Below are positions 25,699-34,484 of a DNA stretch of 64,000 nt, piece by piece. Below the pieces are notes generated by a model. It saw only the letters and a list, made by a program, of their open reading frames with translations, made no database searches and was not told the origin of the DNA. Origin of the DNA: Azoarcus sp. PA01. GTDB taxonomy: Bacteria; Pseudomonadota; Gammaproteobacteria; Burkholderiales; Rhodocyclaceae. The stretch is from the NCBI GenBank assembly GCA_001274695.2, contig LARU01000002.1, positions 372,001 to 436,000 on the forward strand, in the 5' to 3' direction. A program made the translations under genes and the position numbers. The first letter of the stretch is position 1. The number at the start of each line of letters is the position of its first letter.

Positions 25699-26274
25699 TC
25701 AGGGCTTCCAGGGCAGACGGGTGATCGGCGTCGCCTCCTCGCGGTGGCGCCGCCAGTTGTCGAGATAGGCGGCGGCGAGCGGACAGTTGTCACGCAGCAC
25801 GAGCAGGTTTTCGGCATTACGCTTGTTCGCCGACCACGTGAAATTGTACGAACCGGTCGCGACCACGCACGCTGGCCCGCCGCCGTCGGCGATCAGCACC
25901 TTGTTGTGGGCCGCAGCGTAACGCGTCTCCAGCGCTACCGGCACGCCAGCTTCCAGGAGCCTGGGCAGCGCGTTGCCTTTGCCGCGCCGGTTCATCTGGG
26001 CATCGGCGAGCACCTGGACCTGCACGCCGCGCCGATGAGCCCTGACAAGCGCCTCGGCGATCGGACGGCTGGTGAATACGTAGGCCTGCACGTGCAGCGT
26101 TTCGCGCGCCGCGCCGATGACGCGCAGCAGCGCCTCTTCGCCGCTGCCCTCGGGCGAGAACACGACTTCGATCGAGCCGCGCGCCGACAGCGTGTGCCCG
26201 CCGCCGGCGAGCGCGAGCGCCGGTGCCGCAAGCGCCACGAGCACCAGCAACGCACCGCGCAGATGCTCACGCAT
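25699..26274 (-). CDS. Secreted phospholipase D-like nuclease
   Basis: A 191-residue protein with a signal peptide (LLVLVALAAPALALAGG) and a single PLD domain. The HKD motif appears as AAHNKVLIADGG and continues as VATGSYNFTWSANKRNAEN, typical of Nuc-like endonucleases that act as dimers. HVQAYVFTSRPIAEAL, found in this family, is near residue 62. It probably cleaves DNA or phosphodiesters in the periplasm. The start overlaps the end of the rsmB gene by a few bases. Confidence 0.85.
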   Translation of the reverse strand: MREHLRGALLVLVALAAPALALAGGGHTLSARGSIEVVFSPEGSGEEALLRVIGAARETLHVQAYVFTSRPIAEALVRAHRRGVQVQVLADAQMNRRGKGNALPRLLEAGVPVALETRYAAAHNKVLIADGGGPACVVATGSYNFTWSANKRNAENLLVLRDNCPLAAAYLDNWRRHREEATPITRLPWKP

Positions 26275-27556
26275 CGGCGGGAATCCGCTCCAGCACGGCG
26301 GCGAAGAAGCCGTCGGTATCGTGCTTGCGCGGCGACAGCCGCAGGCGTGTGCCGGTATCGAGCGCGATGCCCTGTTTCTTCAGCACTTCGGTCGCGTCGA
26401 CCTCACGAAACTCGGGGTGCGCCGCGAGGAATGCGTCGACGATGGCGTCGTTTTCCTCGGCGAGCAGGCTGCAGGTCGCATAGACGAGCCGTCCTGCCGG
26501 CTTGACGAGGCGCGCCGCCGATTCGAGGATCGCGCCCTGCTTCGCGACCATTTCGGCGACCGATTCCGGCGTCTGGCGCCATTTCAGGTCCGGGTTGCGG
26601 CGCAAGGTACCGAGACCGCTGCATGGCGCATCGACGAATACGCGGTCGGCCTTGCCGACGAGGCGCTTGACTTTCGCGTCGCGTTCGTGAGCGATCAGCA
26701 CCGGATGCACGTTCGACAGCCCGGCGCGCGCGACGCGCGGCTTGAGCTTGCCGAGCCGCTTCTCGGAGACGTCGAACGCGTACAGCCGGCCGGTCGAGCG
26801 CATCAGCGCGCCCAGCTGCAGCGTCTTGCCGCCGGCGCCAGCGCAAAAATCGACGACCAGTTCGCCGCGCTTGGGCTGCACGAGGAAGCCCAGCAGCTGG
26901 CTGCCTTCGTCCTGCACTTCGAACGCGCCTTCGAGAAACAGCGGATGCTTCTGCAGCGCAGGCTTGCCCCCAAGGCGGATACCGTGCGGCGACAACGGGC
27001 ACGGCTTCGCTTCGATACCGGCGAACTTCAGCTTTTCGAGCACGTCGCCGCGGTCGGCTTTCAGCACATTGACGCGCAGGTCGAGCGGCGCCGGCCGGTT
27101 CAGGCTGTGCGCGAGCTCGAGCACTTCGGCTTCGCTGTGCGTCGCGAGCAGCCGCTCGGCGAGCCAGTCGGGCAGGTCGGCGCGCTCGGCGAACGACCCT
27201 TCGTCGAGTTCGCGGGCCTTGATGCCGGAGATCCAGTCGCGCTCGGTCGCCGATGCGAGCCCTTCGAAATGGCGCATCGGCCAGCCTTCGCCGCGGGCGA
27301 GCCACGCGAGCAGCAAGGTGCGGGGCCGCACATCGTCGCCGACCAGGCGGCGCAGCCAGCGCAGGCGGCGGACGATGCCATACACCGCCTCGGCGATGAA
27401 GCCGCGGTCGCGGTGCCCGATTTCGCGGTTCTCGCGGAAGTAGCGCGACAGCACTCCGTCAGCCGGGTGTTCGAAAGTCAGCACCATCCCGAGAACGCGG
27501 GCGGCATGGATCAGCAGGCTGCGCGAGGCAGCCTCGTCGTGTTTGGACTTTGTCAA
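26267..27556 (-). CDS. rsmB: RsmB-type 16S rRNA (cytosine-C5) methyltransferase
   Basis: About 429 residues from a TTG at 27556. The N-terminal part is a NusB-like RNA-binding region (YFRENREIGHRDRGFIAEAVYGIVRR). The catalytic domain has VVDFCAGAGGKTLQLG (SAM), FVDAPCSGLGTLRRNPDLKW with the first cysteine, and YATCSLLAEEN with the nucleophile cysteine. It methylates C967 of 16S rRNA in E. coli. The start is uncertain because no ATG lies near; the TTG overlaps the end of the upstream gene region by chance or coupling. Length fits the family (429 in E. coli). Confidence 0.85.
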   Translation of the reverse strand: MTKSKHDEAASRSLLIHAARVLGMVLTFEHPADGVLSRYFRENREIGHRDRGFIAEAVYGIVRRLRWLRRLVGDDVRPRTLLLAWLARGEGWPMRHFEGLASATERDWISGIKARELDEGSFAERADLPDWLAERLLATHSEAEVLELAHSLNRPAPLDLRVNVLKADRGDVLEKLKFAGIEAKPCPLSPHGIRLGGKPALQKHPLFLEGAFEVQDEGSQLLGFLVQPKRGELVVDFCAGAGGKTLQLGALMRSTGRLYAFDVSEKRLGKLKPRVARAGLSNVHPVLIAHERDAKVKRLVGKADRVFVDAPCSGLGTLRRNPDLKWRQTPESVAEMVAKQGAILESAARLVKPAGRLVYATCSLLAEENDAIVDAFLAAHPEFREVDATEVLKKQGIALDTGTRLRLSPRKHDTDGFFAAVLERIPADA

Positions 27557-27563
27557 TCGGTTC

Positions 27564-28535
27564 TCACTCGTGGTTGGATGCGGCGGCGCGGTCGTTCGCC
27601 CGCAATTCGATCTTTTCCTGCTCTGCGGCAAGCGTGCCGACCGGCGCCGGCGAGGCGCCTTGGCCCTTGCCGGACCCGACACGCTTGGCGGTAGCCGTGC
27701 CGGCCGGCGCCAAGCGCACTTCCACCGCCTGCTGATCGAGCACGTCGCCTTTGTCGTCGGTGATGCGGATGCGCACCGGCAACGTGCCGTATTCCCGCGC
27801 CAGCCACACGTCGATCGACAGTTTCCCGCTCAGCGCGCGGGCGCGCAGGCGTTGCGTGTCGAGGCCGCCGATCGGCAGCACCAGCCGTTCGGGGCCGACC
27901 CGCTCGAGCACCGAAGGCGTGGCGGACTTGCCACTGACGACCTTCAGTTCATCGGGCAGGGCGGCGGCGTCGGTCAGCCCGATCTGGTGCCACAGGCTCA
28001 ACAGGTCCTGGTCGCCGCGCTCGACGGGCGCAAAGCGGGTGCGGCTGCCGCGGCGCATCGTCACCTGCCCGGTGTTCCAGTCGAACTCCGCCGTCTCGGG
28101 CTTCTTGCCCGATTGCTCGACGCGGAAATGCTCGGGGACCAGCCCTTTCGGGCCGATCCGGCCCTCGCTGCGCTGCTCGTACTGCAGCGAGCGCAGCAGA
28201 TCCATGACGCCGGTGGTCTTGACCTTGACCGTCATCCGGTAGCGCTTGTCGTCGTGCGTCCAGTCGTGCAGCGCCTCGCCGACCTCGAAGCCGCCTTCGC
28301 CGTACATCACCCGATAGCGGATGCTGCCCTGCGCAGGCCACGCGGCGACGCCCGCTTTGCGCGAATCGGCGTGCGGCACGGCCACGGGCTGACGGGGCGC
28401 TGTCGAAGATGCGGCCACCGACGACTGCAGGACGGCGGGCGGTGCCGGTGCGACGACGCGCTCAGCCGCGCCGGCCAGCGCGACATGCGCCGCCACGGAT
28501 ACGCCGATCGCGGCGATCAGGAGCCGGTGGCGCAT
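27564..28535 (-). CDS. DUF3108-like exported protein
   Basis: A 323-residue protein starting MRHRLLIAAIGVSVAAHVALAGA, an N-terminal signal or anchor. A Pro/Ala-rich linker runs to about residue 65. The conserved part starts RYRVMYGEGGFEVGEALHDWTHDDKRYRM and includes SEGRIGPKGLVPEHFRVEQ and LSLWHQIGL, the pattern of the DUF3108 family of beta-rich periplasmic proteins. The function is unknown. The tail is a low-complexity Ala/Glu segment. Its start overlaps purN by 19 bases, so they are coupled. Confidence 0.75.
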   Translation of the reverse strand: MRHRLLIAAIGVSVAAHVALAGAAERVVAPAPPAVLQSSVAASSTAPRQPVAVPHADSRKAGVAAWPAQGSIRYRVMYGEGGFEVGEALHDWTHDDKRYRMTVKVKTTGVMDLLRSLQYEQRSEGRIGPKGLVPEHFRVEQSGKKPETAEFDWNTGQVTMRRGSRTRFAPVERGDQDLLSLWHQIGLTDAAALPDELKVVSGKSATPSVLERVGPERLVLPIGGLDTQRLRARALSGKLSIDVWLAREYGTLPVRIRITDDKGDVLDQQAVEVRLAPAGTATAKRVGSGKGQGASPAPVGTLAAEQEKIELRANDRAAASNHE

Positions 28536-29200
28536 GCTCCGCTCGCGGTGATCGGCGCCGCTTCGAGCGCCGGAACGGTCCATCCGGCGTCGGGCCGTGC
28601 TTCGCCCTGCACCGACACTCTGCCCTCGGCGGAAAGCGCCAGGCGATCTTCGACGAACCAGCGCACCGCCTGCGGATAGATGCGGTGTTCCTGCGCCAGC
28701 ACCCGCGCGGCAAGCGTTTCCTCGTCGTCGCCGGACAACACCGGTACGGCCGCCTGGATGACCACCGGGCCGCAATCGAGCGCCGCGGTGACGAAATGCA
28801 CCGTCGCGCCATGGATCCGGATGCCCGCTTCGAGCGCACGGCGATGGGTGTGCAGGCCCGGGAACGCCGGCAGCAGCGACGGATGGATGTTGAGCAGGCG
28901 GCCTTCGTAATGCCGCACGAAATCGTCGCTCAGCACGCGCATGAAGCCGGCGAGAACGACCAGAGCCGGGCGGTGCACGTCGATCGCTTCGGCCAGCGCC
29001 GCGTCGAACGCTTCGCGGGTCGCGAACGCCTTGTGATCGACGACGGCCGTCGCGATGCCGCGGGACGCGGCGAACTCGAGCCCTTTCGCGTCGGGCCGAT
29101 TGCTGATCACCGCGCTGATGGTCGCGCCGGCTATGCCGGCGCGCACGATGGCTTCCATGTTGCTGCCGCGGCCGGAAACGAGAATGACGATCGACTTCAT
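28517..29200 (-). CDS. purN: Phosphoribosylglycinamide formyltransferase
   Basis: A 227-residue PurN, which formylates glycinamide ribonucleotide with 10-formyl-tetrahydrofolate in purine synthesis. Motifs are VLVSGRGSNMEAI (phosphate binding, 7-19), VISNRPDAKGLE, LAGFMRVL, and the catalytic NIHPSLLPAFPGLHTH block with Asn/His, then GATVHFV and DCGPVI-like DCGPVVIQ with the catalytic Asp. The C-terminal 20 residues extend beyond the usual end and overlap the next gene. Confidence 0.93.
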   Translation of the reverse strand: MKSIVILVSGRGSNMEAIVRAGIAGATISAVISNRPDAKGLEFAASRGIATAVVDHKAFATREAFDAALAEAIDVHRPALVVLAGFMRVLSDDFVRHYEGRLLNIHPSLLPAFPGLHTHRRALEAGIRIHGATVHFVTAALDCGPVVIQAAVPVLSGDDEETLAARVLAQEHRIYPQAVRWFVEDRLALSAEGRVSVQGEARPDAGWTVPALEAAPITASGACATGS

Positions 29201-29441
29201 AGGAGGATTCTTGAGGTTTGAGTCGGGCGCGCGTTGAACGCGCCGGCGGAAAAAACGGAGGCCGATGCGCTGCCGCGCCGCGAAGCCGGCCGGGATGCTG
29301 CGCGCGACGCACCGCCGGCATGATACCGGAAGGCCGCCGAAGCTTCAGGCCGGCGGGGCAAATGGGCGTCCCTCGCGCCAGCGGCCGATGCAGGCGCGCG
29401 GACTCGTATAATCGTCGCTCTCCGAGCTTCCCTCCGCCCGA

Positions 29442-31346
29442 ATGTCCCTCCATCGCCCTGCCGCCATCCGACCGCTCGCCGATGTCCTCGTCAACCAGAT
29501 AGCTGCGGGCGAAGTCGTCGAGCGGCCGGCCTCTGTCCTGAAGGAAGTGCTCGAGAACGCGCTCGACGCCGGCGCCCGTGCGATCGACGTGCAGCTCGAG
29601 CAGGGCGGCGTGCGCCGCATCCGCGTCGCCGACGATGGCTGCGGCATCGAACGGGACGATCTCGCGCTGGCGCTCGAACGCCATGCGACGAGCAAGATCG
29701 CGACGCTCGACGATCTCGAGCAGGTCGGCACGATGGGCTTTCGCGGCGAAGCGCTCGCAGCGATCGCGGCCGTCGCGCGTTTGACGCTGACGAGCCGCGC
29801 CGCAGGCAGCGCGCACGCGTGGCGCATCGACGGCAGCGACCGCAGCGTCGCGCCGGCGGCGCTGAACCAGGGCACCGTTGTCGACGTCGCCGAGCTTTTC
29901 TACAGCACGCCGGCGCGGCGCAAGTTCCTGAAATCCGAAGCAACCGAATATGCGCACTGCGATGAAGTGCTGCGCCGCATCGCGCTCGCCCGCCCCGACC
30001 TCGGCCTGCAGCTCGCGCACAACGGCCGCGTCGTCCATCGCCTGCCCGCCGGTGACCCGCTGCGACGCGTCGCGGCGCTGATGGGCGACGACTTCCTGCA
30101 GCACGCGCGCGCCCTCGATGCCGACGCCGGGCCACTGCGCCTCGCCGGCTTCGCCGCGCTGCCGGCGTATTCACGCACGAGCCGCGACGCGCAGTACCTG
30201 TTCGTCAATGGCCGCTTCGTGCGCGACAAGCTGCTGACGCACGCAGTGCGCCAAGCGTACGCCGACATCCTGCACGGCAGCCGTCATCCCGCTTACGTGC
30301 TGTTCCTCGAGCTCAACCCCGCCGGCGTCGACGTCAACGTGCATCCGGCGAAAATCGAGGTGCGCTTTCGCGAGGCGCGCGCAGTTCATCAGTTCGTGTT
30401 CCATGCGCTGACGCGCAGCCTCGCCGAGTCCGGCGCTGGCATCGCAACCACGGGCGGTAATGCCAATACGTCTACGGTGGCTGCGGAAGTCGGCCGGGCG
30501 AATTCCGCGGCGCCGGCCCTCGCCGCGAATCCGCTCCGCTACGCGAGCGCGGCCGGCCACGCCGCAGCCCCGGTGCAGGGCCGCCTCGCAATGGAGTCGG
30601 CGAGCCGCAGCTATTACGACTTCGCCGCGAGCGCGCGCCCGACTGCCGAAAGCCCCTCTTCGCCGCCCGACGCCGGCGGATTCCGCGCAACGGCTTTCGC
30701 CCCGTCCGCAGGCCGCCTGCCGGCTGCCGCCGCTGAAGCACCGATGCCTCTGGCTGACGCCGCGGGCGCCCCGCTCGGCTACGCGATCGCGCAGCTCCAC
30801 GGCATCTATATCCTCGCGCAGAACGCCGTCGGCCTCGTCCTCGTCGACATGCATGCCGCGCACGAACGCATCCTCTACGAGAAGCTCAAGACCGTGCTCG
30901 ACGGCCACCCCGCGGTGCAGCGCCTGCTGATCCCGGCCGTGCTGTCGGTCGGCGCGAAGGACATGGCGGCCGCTGAAGAGTGCGCCGAAGTCCTCGCCCG
31001 CATGGGCTTCGAACTCGCTCCCGTCGGCCCGGCCGAGCTCGCGGTGCGCAGCGTGCCGGCGCTGCTCGCGTCCGCGCCGATCGGCGAGCTGCTGAGAAAG
31101 CTCCTCGAGGAGCTGCGCGAATTCTCGGCCTCCGAAGTCGTCACCGCGCGGCGCAACGAACTGCTCGCGACGATGGCGTGCCACGGCGCGGTGCGGGCGC
31201 ACCGCAACCTGACGATCCCGGAGATGAACGCGCTGTTGCGCGACATGGAAGCCACCGAGCGCGCCGACCAGTGCAACCACGGCCGGCCGACGTGGACACA
31301 GCTAACGATGGGCGATCTCGACCGCTTCTTCATGCGCGGGCAATGA
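29442..31346 (+). CDS. mutL: DNA mismatch repair protein MutL
   Basis: A 634-residue MutL. The N-terminal GHKL ATPase domain shows VVERPASVLKEVLENALDAGA, VADDGCGI, ERHATSKI and GTMGFRGEALA. The C-terminal dimerisation domain starts near residue 430 (YAIAQLHGIYILAQN) and ends MGDLDRFF. It has no clear DQHA(X)2E(X)4E endonuclease motif; the corresponding site reads DMHAAHERILYE, as in enzymes relying on other nucleases. The middle linker is long and Ala/Pro-rich. It lies 100 bases upstream of parE. Confidence 0.95.
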   Translation: MSLHRPAAIRPLADVLVNQIAAGEVVERPASVLKEVLENALDAGARAIDVQLEQGGVRRIRVADDGCGIERDDLALALERHATSKIATLDDLEQVGTMGFRGEALAAIAAVARLTLTSRAAGSAHAWRIDGSDRSVAPAALNQGTVVDVAELFYSTPARRKFLKSEATEYAHCDEVLRRIALARPDLGLQLAHNGRVVHRLPAGDPLRRVAALMGDDFLQHARALDADAGPLRLAGFAALPAYSRTSRDAQYLFVNGRFVRDKLLTHAVRQAYADILHGSRHPAYVLFLELNPAGVDVNVHPAKIEVRFREARAVHQFVFHALTRSLAESGAGIATTGGNANTSTVAAEVGRANSAAPALAANPLRYASAAGHAAAPVQGRLAMESASRSYYDFAASARPTAESPSSPPDAGGFRATAFAPSAGRLPAAAAEAPMPLADAAGAPLGYAIAQLHGIYILAQNAVGLVLVDMHAAHERILYEKLKTVLDGHPAVQRLLIPAVLSVGAKDMAAAEECAEVLARMGFELAPVGPAELAVRSVPALLASAPIGELLRKLLEELREFSASEVVTARRNELLATMACHGAVRAHRNLTIPEMNALLRDMEATERADQCNHGRPTWTQLTMGDLDRFFMRGQ

Positions 31347-31446
31347 GCCGGCCGGCTCGCTGCCGCATGCCCGATCCGCGTTCAACGAGTATCCTTGCAC
31401 CCCCCGGCCTTTCACCGTGCGGCCACGAAGCGCAGATCACACACTC

Positions 31447-33423
31447 ATGACAGGCAAGCAGCACTACGACGAATCCTCGTTTCGCGTCCTCAAGGGGCTC
31501 GAACCGGTGCGCGAGCGCCCCGGGATGTACACCCGCACCGACTCGCCCGCCCACATCATCCAGGAAGTCATCGACAACGCCGCCGACGAGGCGCTCGGCG
31601 GCTTCGCGAAGAAAATCCACGTGACGCTGCACCTCGACGGGTCGATCAGCGTCGCCGACGACGGCCGCGGCATCCCGGTCGGGCTGCATCCCGACGAACA
31701 CGTGCCGGTCGTCGTGCTTGCCTTCACGCGGCTGCACGCCGGCGGCAAGTTCGACAAGCGCGACGGCAACGGCGCATACGCGTTTTCCGGCGGCCTGCAT
31801 GGCGTGGGCGTCGCCGTGACGAACGCGCTGTCGACGCGCGTCGAAGTCGAGGTCAGGCGCGAGGGCAAGATCCATCGCATCGAGTTCAGCGACGGCGGCG
31901 AGAAGGTCGGCGCGATCCTGGTAGCAGGCGATTGCGGCCGGCAGACCGGCACGCGCGTTCGCGTGTGGCCAGACGTGAAATATTTCGAGGCCCCGCGCGT
32001 GCCGCAAGGCGAGCTCGAGCGCCTGCTGCGCTCGAAGGCGGTGCTGCTGCCGGGTGTGTCGGTACGGCTCGACATCGAGCAGGCGGGCGGCGCGGCGCTG
32101 ACGAAGACCTGGACCTACCCCGAAGGCCTGGCCGGCTACCTGCGCGAGCAGGCCGGCGACATCGAGGCGGTCGCGCCGCTCTATACCGGCGAAAAATACG
32201 CCGACAAGGACGACCCCGCTTACGCCCCGGGCGAAGGCGCGGCCTGGGCGCTGGCGTGGTTCGAGCACACCGTGCCGAGCGAATCCTTCGTCAATCTGAT
32301 CCCGACCGTTGCCGGCGGCACGCACGAGAGCGGCTTGCGCGCCGGTGTGTTCGACGCGATCAAGGCTTTCATCGAACACCACGCGCTGTTGCCGCGTGGG
32401 GTCAAGCTGCAGCAGGAAGACGTCTGCGGCCGCATGAGCTTCGTACTGTCGGCGCGGCTCCTCGACCCGCAGTTCCAAGGCCAGGTGAAGGAAAAATTGA
32501 ACTCGCGCGAAGCGGTCAAGCTCGTGTCGTCGATGATCCGCGACCCGTTCGAGATCTGGCTCAACAACCACGTCGAAGCCGGTCGAGCGATCGCCGAACT
32601 GTCGATCCGGCAGGCGCTCGCGCGGCAGAAGAGCGCACAGAAAGTCGAGAAGAGAAAAACTTCCGGCGTCGCGGTGTTGCCGGGCAAGCTCTCCGACTGC
32701 GAGTCCGAGGACCTTGCCGACAACGAGCTTTTCCTCGTCGAGGGCGACTCCGCAGGCGGCTCGGCGAAGATGGCGCGCAACAAGGAAACGCAGGCGATCC
32801 TGCCGCTGCGCGGGAAGGTGCAGAACTCGTGGGAAATCGATCCGGACCGCCTGCTCGCGAACGCCGAGATCCACGACATCGCAGTCGCGCTCGGCGTCGA
32901 CGCGCATGCCGCCGGAAGCAACCCGGATCTCGCCGGCCTGCGCTACGGCAAGGTCGTCATCATGTCCGACGCCGACGTCGATGGCGCGCACATCCAGACG
33001 CTGCTCTTGACGCTGTTCTTCCGCCACTTCCCGGAACTGATCACGCGCAGCCACATTTTTGTCGCCCAGCCCCCGCTGTACCGTGTCGACGTGCCCGCGC
33101 AGGGCAAGAAGCGCCCGGCGCGACGACTCTACGCGCTCGACGACGGCGAGCTCGCAGCGATCCGCGACAGGCTCGAGAAGGAAGGCTTCAAGCCGGACGC
33201 GATCGAAGTCGGGCGCTTCAAGGGCCTCGGCGAGATGAACCCGGACCAGCTGCGCGAGACGACGATGGACCCGGCGACGCGCCGCGTGCTGCCGGTCGAG
33301 GTGCGCGCCGGCGCGCTCGAGGACACGAAGCGCATGTTCACGCTGCTGATGGGCAAGGGCGAAGCTTCGGGGCGACGCGCGTGGATGGAGGAGAAGGGCG
33401 ACAGCGTCGAGGCGGACGTGTGA
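31447..33423 (+). CDS. parE: DNA topoisomerase IV subunit B
   Basis: A 658-residue type IIA topoisomerase ATPase subunit that decatenates chromosomes with ParC. It has ERPGMYTRTD, the ATPase motifs EVIDNAADEAL, DDGRGIPVG and GGLHGVGVAVTNALS, and the TOPRIM motifs VEGDSAGGSAKMARN and MSDADVDGAHI. The length near 650 without the 170-residue insert points to ParE rather than GyrB of enterobacterial type. ATG 31447 begins the conserved N-terminus. parC follows after one intervening gene. Confidence 0.93.
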   Translation: MTGKQHYDESSFRVLKGLEPVRERPGMYTRTDSPAHIIQEVIDNAADEALGGFAKKIHVTLHLDGSISVADDGRGIPVGLHPDEHVPVVVLAFTRLHAGGKFDKRDGNGAYAFSGGLHGVGVAVTNALSTRVEVEVRREGKIHRIEFSDGGEKVGAILVAGDCGRQTGTRVRVWPDVKYFEAPRVPQGELERLLRSKAVLLPGVSVRLDIEQAGGAALTKTWTYPEGLAGYLREQAGDIEAVAPLYTGEKYADKDDPAYAPGEGAAWALAWFEHTVPSESFVNLIPTVAGGTHESGLRAGVFDAIKAFIEHHALLPRGVKLQQEDVCGRMSFVLSARLLDPQFQGQVKEKLNSREAVKLVSSMIRDPFEIWLNNHVEAGRAIAELSIRQALARQKSAQKVEKRKTSGVAVLPGKLSDCESEDLADNELFLVEGDSAGGSAKMARNKETQAILPLRGKVQNSWEIDPDRLLANAEIHDIAVALGVDAHAAGSNPDLAGLRYGKVVIMSDADVDGAHIQTLLLTLFFRHFPELITRSHIFVAQPPLYRVDVPAQGKKRPARRLYALDDGELAAIRDRLEKEGFKPDAIEVGRFKGLGEMNPDQLRETTMDPATRRVLPVEVRAGALEDTKRMFTLLMGKGEASGRRAWMEEKGDSVEADV

Positions 33424-33569
33424 CGCGGTCCGCGACTTGGACGACCTTTCCGGACGACCTTTCCGCAACGCAGCAAACCTCCTATAAAGAAGGTACTGAA
33501 AGGGCGCCGCCGGGTTGCCGGCGGGGCGTCCCTGCACGGTCCCGGCAACGAGTCCGAAACGTGAATGCC

Positions 33570-34373
33570 ATGTCGTCACAGCCCTTGTCCGTCGCCCCTC
33601 CCAGCCTCGCGCGTCGCCCCAGGGCGCTGCTGATCGATCTGGCCGGCGTGCTGCACGTTGGCGATCAGGCGATCGAGGGTTCGGTCGCCGCACTCGCGCG
33701 ACTGCGGCAGGCGGCGCTGCCGCTGCGCTTTCTCACCAACACGACGCGTTCGCCGCGCCGCACGATCGTCGCGAAGCTGCACCGGCTGGGCTTCGACGTT
33801 GTCGAGGACGAGATCCAGACTGCTGCCCGTGCTGCGCAACTGCTCGTCCGGCAGCGCGGACTGAAGCCGCTCTACGTCGTCCACCCGGACCTCGCGGAGG
33901 AGATGGGCCCGAGCGCTGCGGCGCCCGATGCGGTCGTGATGGGCGACATGGGACCGTACCTGGACTACGCGCAGCTGAACGCCGCGTTCCGCCTGCTGAT
34001 GGCCGGAGGCGCCTTCATCGCGATGGCGAAGAACCGCTACTTCATGGAGGAAGACGGTCTTTCGCTCGACATGGGCGCCTTCGTCGCCGGCCTCGAGTTC
34101 AGCAGCGGGGTGCCGGCCGAGATCGTCGGCAAGCCGGCCGCAAGCTTCTTCCACAGCGCGCTCGCGGAGCTTGGCGTCGCGCCCGCCGAAGCGGTCGTGA
34201 TCGGCGACGACCTGCACGACGACGTCGGCGCGGCGATCAACGCAGGCATTCCGGCGGTGCTCGTGCGCACCGGCAAGTTCCGCGCGGGCGACGGCGCCGA
34301 CCCAATGATACGGCCCGCGTTCGTCGCCAACGATTTCGCAGGTGTGGTAGCGCAGCTGCTCGGGCGCGACTAA
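33570..34373 (+). CDS. HAD-IIA phosphatase, LHPP-like
   Basis: A 267-residue haloacid dehalogenase-type phosphatase. Motif I reads LIDLAGVLH, where Asp is kept but the usual second Asp is Ala; the closest pattern I know is LHPP (phospholysine/phosphohistidine pyrophosphatase), which has DISGVL. FLTNTTRSPR is motif II, VVGKPAASFFHSAL carries the motif III Lys, and VIGDDLHDDVGAAINAG is motif IV. RTGKFR near the end also matches LHPP. It sits between parE and parC. ATG 33570 is used; an upstream GTG at 33561 is possible. Confidence 0.8.
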   Translation: MSSQPLSVAPPSLARRPRALLIDLAGVLHVGDQAIEGSVAALARLRQAALPLRFLTNTTRSPRRTIVAKLHRLGFDVVEDEIQTAARAAQLLVRQRGLKPLYVVHPDLAEEMGPSAAAPDAVVMGDMGPYLDYAQLNAAFRLLMAGGAFIAMAKNRYFMEEDGLSLDMGAFVAGLEFSSGVPAEIVGKPAASFFHSALAELGVAPAEAVVIGDDLHDDVGAAINAGIPAVLVRTGKFRAGDGADPMIRPAFVANDFAGVVAQLLGRD

Positions 34374-34484
34374 CGCGGCCGCGCCGCGGGCTTCCCCGGT
34401 CGCGTGGCGTACAATGCGCCGCCTGACCGACCTCCCGCGGCGCCGAACGCGCGCCGCACCCGAACCCGCATCGCGAAGTCCTCC